Shown here piece by piece: positions 1-5,058 of a stretch of 5,058 bases of DNA (within the stretch, counting starts at the first letter, position 1; the number at the start of each line of letters is the position of its first letter). Where the stretch lies: assembly GCA_018971455.1 (NCBI GenBank), contig JAGXAV010000196.1, positions 1 through 5,058 on the forward strand. Reading direction: 5' to 3'. This DNA is from Rhodospirillales bacterium. GTDB taxonomy: Bacteria > Pseudomonadota > Alphaproteobacteria > Acetobacterales > Acetobacteraceae. The notes under the pieces were generated by a model. The model saw nothing but the letters and a program-made list of their open reading frames with translations. It was not told the DNA's origin and ran no database searches. The position numbers were made by a program, and so were the translations under genes.

Positions 1-105
1 TGCCCGCCCGCCCGGCTTCGCGCAAGCCGGCGGCTTTGCGGCCCGCCCGCCGCGGTCCAGACTGGTGCCGCGCCGCAGCGGTGCCGGCATAGAAGGGGGT
101 GGGCG
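1..105. other. Upstream region with a small hairpin; no supported gene
   Basis: This G+C-rich stretch precedes the first gene. A perfect 7-bp hairpin (ccggctt at 12-18, aagccgg at 24-30, loop cgcgc) is visible. It has no T-run after it, so it is not a convincing intrinsic terminator. One plus-strand frame is open from position 3 to a TAG at 90-92 and could be the tail of an upstream gene ending 13 nt before the next start codon. The 29 visible residues are rich in Ala, Arg and Pro and match nothing I recognise. The frame of the CoA transferase gene is also open to the window edge, so open frames here mean little. Confidence 0.35.
93..99 (+). promoter_or_regulatory. Ribosome binding site of the CoA transferase gene
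   Basis: The purine run aaggggg lies 6 nt before the ATG at 106. It decides the start, because the reading frame stays open upstream to the window edge with no in-frame stop. The protein from this ATG (MTELARSITAQCW) also begins in a sensible way. Confidence 0.7.
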
Positions 106-1452
106 ATGACGGAGCTTGCACGCAGCATCACGGCGCAGTGCTGGGCGGCGCTGGGCGGCGATCCGGCGGCGCTCGACCGGCTCGAATTCAGCGGCGCGGG
201 CGGCCTCGCCTCGCAGTATGCGACGAGCGATCTGGCCGCCGCCAGCGTCGCCACGGCCGGCCTCGCGCTCGGCGAGCTGGCCGGCGCCGACGGGGTGGCC
301 GTCGACCGGCGGCTGGCCAGCTTCTGGTTCGCCGCCTCGCTGCGCCCTCAGGGCTGGGCGCCGCCGGATCCGCTGGACCCGGTGATCGGCGATTATCGCG
401 CCGCCGATGGCTGGATCCGCCTGCACACCAATGCGCCGCATCACCGCGCCGCTTCCCTGCGCGTGCTGGGCTGCGCGGCCTCGCGCGAGGCGGTGGGTGG
501 CGCCGTCGCGCGCTGGGGGGCGCAGGCGCTGGAGGCGGCGGTGGTGGAGAGCGGCGGCTGTGCGGCGGCCCTGCGCGGCCCGGCCGAATGGGCGGCCCAT
601 CCGCAGGGCCTGGCGATCGCCGCCGAGCCGCTGATCCATCAGCGCATCCTGCCCGGCCGCGCCGATCTCCGGCCGCTCGACCCCGCCCGCCCGCTGGCCG
701 GCATCCGCGTGCTCGACCTCACCCGCGTTCTGGCCGGGCCGGTCGCCAGCCGCTTCCTCGCCGGCTTCGGCGCCGAGGTGCTGCGCATCGACCCGCCGGA
801 CTGGCAGGAGCCGGGACTGGCGCCGGAGGTGACGCTGGGCAAGAGCTGCGCCCGGCTCGACCTCCATAGTCCCGAAGGGCGGCGGATTTTCGAGACGCTG
901 CTCGCCGGGGCCGACGTGTTCCTCAACGGCTACCGCCCGGGCGCGCTGGACGGGCTGGGCTTTGGTGCTGCGGCGCGGCGGGCGCTGGCGCCCGGCCTCG
1001 TCGATGTCTGCCTGTGCGCCTATGGCTGGAGCGGGCCATGGACCGGGCGGCGCGGCTTCGACAGCCTGGTGCAGATGAGCACCGGCCTGGCCGAGGCGGC
1101 GCGGCCCGACGCGCCGCCGACCCCGCTGCCGGTGCAGGCGCTCGATCATGCCACCGGCTATCTGATGGCGGCCACCGCCATCGCCGGCCTGGCGCGGCGG
1201 CGGGCCCATGGCCACGGCACCGCGGCGCGGCTGTCGCTGGCGCGCACCGCCTGGCTGCTCGCCGAGGCCGGCCGCCCCGCCCCGCTTGCCGCCTTCGCGC
1301 CGGAGAGCGCGGGTGATCTCGCGCCGGAGGTGGAGGACACCGCATGGGGCCCGGCGCGCCGGCTGCGCCCGCCGCTTCGCGTGGCGGGGGCCGCGATGGG
1401 CTGGTCGCGCGGCGCCTCGGCGCTGGGATCGGCGCCGGCGGCCTGGGCGTGA
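106..1452 (+). CDS. CaiB/BaiF family (class III) CoA-transferase-like protein, rearranged domain order
   Basis: This 448-residue cytoplasmic protein has no signal peptide or membrane segment. Family III enzymes move CoA between carboxylic acids through an aspartyl-CoA intermediate. Residues 195-385 carry the recognisable catalytic half: the Rossmann start RPLAGIRVLDLTRVLAGP (195-212), FGAEVLRIDPP (221-231), ADVFLNGYRPGALDGLGFG (269-287), GFDSLVQMSTGLAEA (317-331), and LDHATGYLMAATAIAGL (346-362). By position, D347 is the likely catalytic aspartate. Residues 93-178 (DYRAADGWIRLH, LRVLG, EWAAHPQG) look like the small domain that normally follows this half. GTAARLSLARTAWLL (371-385) repeats the theme of VAVDRRLASFWFAA (64-77). 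After that only a short tail remains, ending LGSAPAAW, so the order appears permuted. The usual family length is about 400 residues. The gene lies 100 nt before a binding-protein gene on the same strand. The substrate cannot be told from sequence. Family call is confident; activity is inferred. Confidence 0.87.
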   Translation: MTELARSITAQCWAALGGDPAALDRLEFSGAGGLASQYATSDLAAASVATAGLALGELAGADGVAVDRRLASFWFAASLRPQGWAPPDPLDPVIGDYRAADGWIRLHTNAPHHRAASLRVLGCAASREAVGGAVARWGAQALEAAVVESGGCAAALRGPAEWAAHPQGLAIAAEPLIHQRILPGRADLRPLDPARPLAGIRVLDLTRVLAGPVASRFLAGFGAEVLRIDPPDWQEPGLAPEVTLGKSCARLDLHSPEGRRIFETLLAGADVFLNGYRPGALDGLGFGAAARRALAPGLVDVCLCAYGWSGPWTGRRGFDSLVQMSTGLAEAARPDAPPTPLPVQALDHATGYLMAATAIAGLARRRAHGHGTAARLSLARTAWLLAEAGRPAPLAAFAPESAGDLAPEVEDTAWGPARRLRPPLRVAGAAMGWSRGASALGSAPAAWA

Positions 1453-1468
1453 CCGGGCGCGAAGACGC

Positions 1469-1497
1469 TGGACAAGCGGCGTGAAGCACCGTTCGAT
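1469..1497 (+). promoter_or_regulatory. Possible sigma70-type promoter for the binding-protein gene
   Basis: In the 100-nt gap between the CoA transferase stop and the binding-protein start, TGGACA (1469-1474; five of six to TTGACA) is followed after 17 nt by TTCGAT (1492-1497; three of six to TATAAT). This would leave an untranslated leader of about 50 nt. Such a match can arise by chance, and the two genes could equally be cotranscribed. Confidence 0.2.
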
Positions 1498-1540
1498 GGC
1501 TGTCCGGTGGGGCGGCGGGCCGTACCCGAGGCACATAACG

Positions 1541-1546
1541 AGAGGG
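1541..1546 (+). promoter_or_regulatory. Ribosome binding site of the binding-protein gene
   Basis: The sequence agaggg lies 6 nt before the ATG at 1553. This site decides the start: the frame is open back to 1208, inside the preceding gene. Only the 1553 start puts a signal peptide at the N-terminus. Confidence 0.75.
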
Positions 1547-1552
1547 ATCAAC

Positions 1553-2701
1553 ATGCAACAATGGAAGCTGGCCGCGCTGGCCAGCGCGGCCATCCTGGCC
1601 TCGGGCGCGGCGCAGGCGCAGGTCAAGGTGGGCTTCGTCACCTCGCTCTCCGGCCCGATCGCCTCGATCGGCGTGCCCTACGCCAAGGGTCTCGCGGCCT
1701 GGGAGGCCGGCGGCACCGAGGTTGCCGGGCAGAAGATCACGACCATCCAGATCGATGACGCCTCCGACCCGGCGGTCGCCGCGCGGGCGGCCAAGAAGCT
1801 GATCGAGGAGGATCACGTCGATGTGCTGGTGGGGACCGCCGGCACGCCGGGCTCGCTCGCCATGTACGGCGTGGCCGCCGCCGCCCATGTGCCGATGATC
1901 ATCACCGGCAACGCCTATGTGCCGGGCGACAAGGGCGCCTGGGAGATCACCGTGCCGCAGCCGGTGCCGCTGATGATCTCGGCCGACCTGGTGCGCATGA
2001 AGGCCGCCGGCGTGAAGACGATCGGCTATATCGGCTACAATGACGGCTGGGGCGACCTCGTCTACAAGTCGCTGCTGCAGGTGGTGACGCCGGCCGGCAT
2101 CAAGGTGATCATGAACGAGCGCTATGCGCGCGCCGACACCTCGGTGACGCCGCAGATCCTCAAGATCATGGCAGCCCACCCCGACGCGGTGTTCGAGGGC
2201 GGCTCCGGCTCGCCCGGCGCGCTGCCACATCTGGCACTGTACGAGCATGGCTATCACGGCCATGTCTATGCGACGCACTCGATCATCAACTCGGAGTTCG
2301 TGCGCGTCGGCGGCAAGGCGGTGGACGGGCTGGAGGCGCCGACCGGGCCGGTGGTGGTGGCCGAGCAGCTGCCCGACAGCAACCCGATCAAGGCGGTGGC
2401 GCTGCATTTCAAGGCGCTCTACCTGCAGGCCAACAAGCAGCCCACGGTCGATGCCTTCCCGGCCTATGCCTATGACGCGATGCTGCTGGTGGCCAACGCC
2501 GTGAAGGTGGCGGCGCCGGGCGGCGCCAAGCCGGGCACCCAGGCCTATCGCGACGCGCTGCACACCGCGCTGATCAACACCAAGGATCTGGTGGGCACGC
2601 ACGCGGTCTACACCTTCCATCCCGGCGACCGTTATGGCGTGGATGATCGCTCGCGCGTCGTCGTCCGCCTCGAGGGCGGCGCCTGGAAGCTCGTGAAGTA
2701 A
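1553..2701 (+). CDS. ABC transporter substrate-binding protein, LivK-like (periplasmic binding fold type I)
   Basis: This 382-residue exported protein binds a small ligand and would deliver it to an ABC importer of the branched-chain amino acid (HAAT) class. Residues 1-22 form a Sec signal peptide: basic K5, a hydrophobic Ala/Leu core, and AQA just before the predicted cut at Q23. There is no lipobox cysteine, so the mature protein should be soluble in the periplasm. Family hallmarks follow in order: VKVGFVTSLSGPIASIG (24-40), IQIDDASDPAVAARAAKKLIEED (65-87), VDVLVGTAGTPGSLAM (89-104), VKTIGYIGYNDGWGDLVY (154-171), PDAVFEGGSGSPGALPHLALYEHGY (210-234), and FHPGDRYGVDDRSRVVVRLEGGAWKLVK at the end. 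The length is normal and complete. No permease or ATPase gene lies in the window. The CoA transferase upstream suggests an organic acid or aromatic-acid-like ligand, but this is inference; the ligand cannot be read from the sequence. Confidence 0.93.
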   Translation: MQQWKLAALASAAILASGAAQAQVKVGFVTSLSGPIASIGVPYAKGLAAWEAGGTEVAGQKITTIQIDDASDPAVAARAAKKLIEEDHVDVLVGTAGTPGSLAMYGVAAAAHVPMIITGNAYVPGDKGAWEITVPQPVPLMISADLVRMKAAGVKTIGYIGYNDGWGDLVYKSLLQVVTPAGIKVIMNERYARADTSVTPQILKIMAAHPDAVFEGGSGSPGALPHLALYEHGYHGHVYATHSIINSEFVRVGGKAVDGLEAPTGPVVVAEQLPDSNPIKAVALHFKALYLQANKQPTVDAFPAYAYDAMLLVANAVKVAAPGGAKPGTQAYRDALHTALINTKDLVGTHAVYTFHPGDRYGVDDRSRVVVRLEGGAWKLVK

Positions 2702-2715
2702 GGCCTCGCCGATCT

Positions 2716-2746
2716 CCGGTGGCGGCGGCTACTCCGCCGCCATCGG
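2716..2746. terminator. Hairpin between convergent genes, possible bidirectional terminator
   Basis: A 13-bp stem is formed by ccggtggcggcgg (2716-2728) and ccgccgccatcgg (2734-2746), with a 5-nt loop, ctact. All pairs are Watson-Crick except one G-T. It starts 14 nt after the stop of the binding-protein gene, and its loop holds the first bases of the stop codon of the opposing oxidoreductase gene (TAG, complement of 2729-2731). It is well placed to end transcripts from both sides. Neither side has a T-run, so it is not a classic rho-independent terminator, and part of the stem is oxidoreductase coding sequence (repeated GCG/GCC alanine codons), which could produce the symmetry by chance. Confidence 0.5.
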
Positions 2747-4810
2747 CATTTCGGCCGCGACGGCGCGCACCCACACGGCGGTGTCGTGGAACACGGCGCC
2801 GCCCACCGGCGGGGCCGGATCGTCGCTGACCAGGGCGTTGATGCCGATGCCGCCCTCGAAATCGGCATGCGGCCAGATGCTCTCCACCACCACCACGCCG
2901 GGCTGCAATCCGTCGAACATCCTGGCGTGGACGATGACCTCGCCCTGCGCGTTGCCCAGCCGCACCCGCCCGCCCTCGACGACGCCGAGGCGGGCGGCGT
3001 CGTCCGGGTGGATCAGCGCGGTCGGGCGGCCTTCGCGTTTGCGCGAGGAGGCAAGCTCGGTGAAGCTGGTGTTGAGGAATTGCCGCGCCGGGGCGGCGAC
3101 CAGGCGGAACGGCCGCTCGGCGGTGCTCTCGTCGATGATCGCCATGTGGTCGGGCAGTGCCGGCATGGCGTGATGGTGCGGACCGATCGCCGCCCAGTCG
3201 GCGGTGAAGTGGAATTTCCGGTCCGGGTGGCCGAAGCCGTTGAGGAAATGGCTGTCGGCGAAGCTGGGCTGCGCGTCGATCCAGCGGCGCTCCAGCACGG
3301 TGGCGGCGTCCGGCCAGCCCGAGGCCTTGAGCGTGGCGTCGATGATCTCCATCGCCGTCATGTCGAAGCCGGGGTGGCGCGCGCCGAGGCGATGGGCCAG
3401 GGCCTGCAGCACCTCGTGGTTGGAGCGGCAGGTGCCGGGCGGCTCGATCAGCTTGGCGCCGATCTGGATGTGGCTGTGGCCACCGGCCTCGTAGATGTCG
3501 TCATGCTCCATGAACATCGTCGCCGGCAGCACCACGTCGGCCATGCGGGCGGTCTCGGTCATGAACTGCTCGTGCACGCAGACGAACAGGTCCTCGCGCG
3601 CGAAGCCGCGCAGCACGCGGTTGCTGTCCGGCGCCACCGTCACCGGGTTGACGTTCTGGATCAGCAGCGAATGCACCTGCGGCCCGTCGCCCAGCTCGCG
3701 GCGGTCGCCGGTCAGCACGGCGCCGATGCGGCTCATGTCCATCAGGCGGATCGAGGGGTCGCAGACATCGAGGCCCTCGATGAGCGTCTTGTCCCAGTGA
3801 TAGATGCTGCGGTTGTTCCAGAAGGCGCCGGCGCCCTCGTGGCGCCACTTGCCCGTCACCGTCGGCAGGCAGCTGACCGCGTGCAGGTTCGAGGCGCCGT
3901 TGCGCATCCGCGAGAAGCCGTAGCCGACGCGGATGAAGGCGCGCTCGGTGGCGCAGTAGAGTTTCGCGAAAGCCTCGATCTGCGCGACGGGCAGCCCGGT
4001 GATGGCGCTCGCCCAGTCCGGCCCGCGGCTCGCCAGATGCGCCTCCAGCGCCGCCGGCGTGTCGGCGAACTCGGCCATGTAGGCGCGGTCGGCATAGCCG
4101 TCGCGGAAGGCGACGTGCATCACGGCACAGGCCAGCGCCCCGTCCGTGCCGGGACGCAGGGCGATGTGCATGTCGGCCGCCTGCGCGGTGCCGGTGCGGT
4201 AGGGATCGACCACCACCAGCCTGGCGCCGCGCTGTTTGCGGGCCTTGCTGATATGGGTCATCACGTTGACCTGGGTGTTCACCGGGTTGCCGCCCCAGAC
4301 GATGATGAGGTCGGCATGCTGCATCTCGCGCGGGTCGGGGCCGGTGAAGATGCCGGCGCCGGCCTTCCAGCCGGCCTGGCAGATCATCGAGCAGATGGAG
4401 GTGTTCTGGCGCGAGTAGCGCATGGCGTGGCGCAGCCGGTGGATGCCGTCGCGCTGCACCAGGCCCATGGTGCCGGCGAAGTAGTAGGGCCAGACGGCCT
4501 CGCTGCCGTGCCGCGCCGCGACCTCGGTGAAATTGCCGGCGACGCGGTCGAGCGCCTCCTCCCAGGTGATTTCGCGGAACTGGCCGCTGCCGCGCGGGCC
4601 GGTGCGCAGCAGGGGCTGGGTCACCCGTCCGGGGTGGTGAATGCGCTCGGCATAGCGCGAGACCTTCGCGCAGATCACCCCGTCCGTGTAGCTGTTAGCC
4701 GCCGCGCCGCGCACCGCGCCGATGCGCGCGCCGTCGATCACCTCGACCTCCAGCGCGCAGGTGGAGGGGCAGTCATGCGGACAGACGGAGGAGCGGGTGA
4801 TGCTGGTCAT
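2729..4810 (-). CDS. Molybdopterin (bis-MGD) oxidoreductase with N-terminal [4Fe-4S] site
   Basis: From the ATG at 4810 this is a 693-residue member of the DMSO reductase/formate dehydrogenase superfamily. It transfers electrons between an unknown substrate and a partner through Mo-bis-MGD. A [4Fe-4S] motif lies at the N-terminus (C10, C14, C18, C47), followed by K49 as in many family members. The segment NTSICSMICQAGWKAG (136-151) aligns with the Mo-ligand region of formate dehydrogenase H as I recall it, placing C144 at the selenocysteine position. Cofactor-binding segments include VWGGNPVNTQ (171-180), VVVDPYRTGTAQAADMHIALRPGTDGAL (198-225) and QNVNPVTVAPDSNRVL (385-400). ADVVLPATMFMEHDDIYEAGG (424-444) is also typical. 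The C-terminal dinucleotide-binding domain spans about 566-683. There is no Tat signal or membrane segment, so it is probably cytoplasmic. The start fits the family because the Cys motif follows within 10 residues, but no Shine-Dalgarno is visible. No electron-transfer subunit is in the window. It lies divergent from a ModE-like regulator. The substrate (formate, thiosulfate, sulfoxide or other) is undetermined. Confidence 0.93.
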   Translation of the reverse strand: MTSITRSSVCPHDCPSTCALEVEVIDGARIGAVRGAAANSYTDGVICAKVSRYAERIHHPGRVTQPLLRTGPRGSGQFREITWEEALDRVAGNFTEVAARHGSEAVWPYYFAGTMGLVQRDGIHRLRHAMRYSRQNTSICSMICQAGWKAGAGIFTGPDPREMQHADLIIVWGGNPVNTQVNVMTHISKARKQRGARLVVVDPYRTGTAQAADMHIALRPGTDGALACAVMHVAFRDGYADRAYMAEFADTPAALEAHLASRGPDWASAITGLPVAQIEAFAKLYCATERAFIRVGYGFSRMRNGASNLHAVSCLPTVTGKWRHEGAGAFWNNRSIYHWDKTLIEGLDVCDPSIRLMDMSRIGAVLTGDRRELGDGPQVHSLLIQNVNPVTVAPDSNRVLRGFAREDLFVCVHEQFMTETARMADVVLPATMFMEHDDIYEAGGHSHIQIGAKLIEPPGTCRSNHEVLQALAHRLGARHPGFDMTAMEIIDATLKASGWPDAATVLERRWIDAQPSFADSHFLNGFGHPDRKFHFTADWAAIGPHHHAMPALPDHMAIIDESTAERPFRLVAAPARQFLNTSFTELASSRKREGRPTALIHPDDAARLGVVEGGRVRLGNAQGEVIVHARMFDGLQPGVVVVESIWPHADFEGGIGINALVSDDPAPPVGGAVFHDTAVWVRAVAAEMPMAAE

Positions 4811-4814
4811 GGCC

Positions 4815-4882
4815 CGAGTTTCGCGCCGGGAGGGAGCGCTTGGCAATCCGAGTTTCGCGCCGGGACGGCGCGATTGGCAATC
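4815..4882. repeat. Two tandem 34-nt direct repeats at the molybdoenzyme start
   Basis: Unit 1 (4815-4848) and unit 2 (4849-4882) are head to tail and match at 31 of 34 positions. Both begin cgagtttcgcgccggga and end ttggcaatc; the three differences fall in the 8-nt middle (4832-4839 versus 4866-4873). Unit 2 ends in gattggcaatc (4872-4882), an inverted repeat of GATTG and CAATC around one base. Unit 1 has this with one mismatch. A related gcgtgattggc occurs at 4906-4916. Read on the minus strand, the last unit ends 4 nt before the ATG of the oxidoreductase. The array fills most of the 112-nt divergent intergenic region, so it may hold operator or promoter sites. That function is inferred. 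Confidence 0.8.
4818..4880 (-). promoter_or_regulatory. Duplicated promoter-like spacing within the repeats (speculative)
   Basis: On the minus strand each repeat unit contains TTGCCA (complement of 4875-4880 and of 4841-4846), then exactly 17 nt, then CGAAAC (complement of 4852-4857 and of 4818-4823). TTGCCA is a fair -35 box, but CGAAAC is a poor -10 box. If the inner copy were used, transcription would start at or very near the A of the oxidoreductase ATG, giving a leaderless message. That would fit the missing Shine-Dalgarno. The identical spacing in both copies follows simply from the duplication and is not independent support. Confidence 0.2.
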
Positions 4883-4922
4883 ATGGCGTTGATCCCCGTG
4901 CCAAGGCGTGATTGGCTGGGCC

Positions 4923-5058
4923 ATGGCCGTGACACCCTCGAAATCCGCGTCCGCCCCGCGGGCCGGCCACCGCGTCAGCCTGCGGCTCGACCTCGCCTGC
5001 GGCGCGCGCATCGGCCCGGGGAAGGTGGCGCTGCTGGAGGAGATCGCCCGCTCCGGCT
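4923..5058 (+). CDS. ModE-like molybdate-responsive winged-helix regulator, 5' part only
   Basis: The gene runs off the right edge; 45 codons are visible, beginning MAVTPSKSASAPRAGHRVSL. Residues 18-45 (RLDLACGARIGPGKVALLEEIARSG within it) match the start of the N-terminal winged helix-turn-helix of ModE-family proteins, where an R(I)GPGK(V/I)xLLExIxxxGSIS pattern leads into the recognition helix. ModE proteins bind molybdate and control molybdate uptake and molybdoenzyme genes; short forms common in Alphaproteobacteria lack the C-terminal molybdate-binding domains. Which form this is cannot be seen. The start is uncertain: ATG 4923 is chosen, GTG 4929 is also possible, and the frame is open back to 4893. 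Upstream purines (ggctggg, 4914-4920) make only a weak ribosome binding site. Its divergence from a molybdopterin enzyme supports the call. Confidence 0.75.
   Translation, partial: MAVTPSKSASAPRAGHRVSLRLDLACGARIGPGKVALLEEIARSG

Noticed and set aside
99..869. 256-codon plus-strand frame overlapping the CoA transferase
   Set aside because: The translation is Gly/Arg/Pro low complexity, in a different frame from a clear family III CoA transferase. It is a shadow frame.
1208..1552. Upstream extension of the binding-protein frame to 1208
   Set aside because: It overlaps the end of the CoA transferase gene, has an Arg/Pro-rich translation, and would bury the signal peptide. The ribosome binding site at 1541-1546 supports the 1553 start.
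923..2620. Long minus-strand open frame of 565 codons opposite the binding-protein gene
   Set aside because: It is antisense to two well-supported genes and bridges the gap between them. Its translation is a His/Arg/Val-rich then Pro/Arg-rich low-complexity chain with no domain. It is the usual shadow frame of G+C-rich coding sequence.
3495..3800. Plus-strand open frames opposite the oxidoreductase (for example 2781-3173, 3204-3494, 3495-3800)
   Set aside because: They are antisense to a continuous, domain-complete molybdoenzyme, with Ser/Arg/Trp-rich translations and no recognisable domain or convincing ribosome binding site.
4815..4882. Tandem repeats as a minimal CRISPR array
   Set aside because: The units are directly head to tail with no spacer between them and there are only two. 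There are no cas genes in the window.
4889..4904. sigma54-like promoter on the minus strand (TTGGCACG followed by GGGATCAA)
   Set aside because: The -24 part fits TTGGCACG well, but the -12 element lacks the required GC at the right spacing. One half-site is not enough to claim sigma54 control.
4811..4922. Search for an E. coli-type ModE box (CGnTATATA dyad) in the divergent region
   Set aside because: No TATATA half-site occurs in this G+C-rich stretch, so no classical ModE operator is claimed.
4811..5011. 67-codon upstream extension of the oxidoreductase to a start at 5011
   Set aside because: The extension runs through the tandem repeats and antisense to the ModE-like gene. Its translation is Arg/Pro/Ala-rich with no usable Tat or Sec signal. 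The family motif C-x3-C-x3-C starts 10 residues after the ATG at 4810.

Overview
The window is very G+C-rich, with G or C at nearly every third codon position, and is packed with genes. Codon style and protein families suggest an alphaproteobacterium, with Rhodospirillales/Acetobacteraceae-like or Rhizobiales-like the best guess. That placement is inference from sequence character. No rRNA, tRNA, insertion sequence or CRISPR array is visible.

Layout: (1) 1-105 is a short upstream region with a small hairpin and a strong ribosome binding site. (2) 106-1452 (+) encodes a CaiB/BaiF (class III) CoA-transferase-family protein, in which a segment resembling the family's C-terminal small domain lies before the catalytic Rossmann half. 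(3) After a 100-nt gap, 1553-2701 (+) encodes a secreted LivK-like (periplasmic binding fold type I) ABC-transporter substrate-binding protein. (4) 2729-4810 (-) encodes a molybdopterin-guanine-dinucleotide oxidoreductase of the DMSO-reductase superfamily. It has an N-terminal [4Fe-4S] motif and a probable cysteine Mo ligand. It converges on the binding-protein gene across only 27 nt, which contain one arm of a 13-bp hairpin. (5) 4811-4922 is a divergent intergenic region with two tandem 34-nt repeats ending a few bases before the oxidoreductase start codon. (6) From 4923 (+) a gene runs off the window. Its 45 visible residues match the start of ModE-type winged-helix, molybdate-responsive regulators.

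The window appears to hold two modules. The left one (CoA transferase and binding protein) fits uptake and CoA activation of a small organic acid or amino-acid-like compound, but no permease, ATPase or downstream enzyme is visible, so the substrate is unknown. The right one is a molybdoenzyme divergent from a probable molybdate-sensing regulator, which suggests control of the enzyme by molybdenum supply. The tandem repeat between them is the best candidate for a regulatory element. None of the gene families is new. The parts most worth a second look are the repeat, the domain order of the CoA transferase and the apparent lack of a Shine-Dalgarno sequence before the molybdoenzyme.
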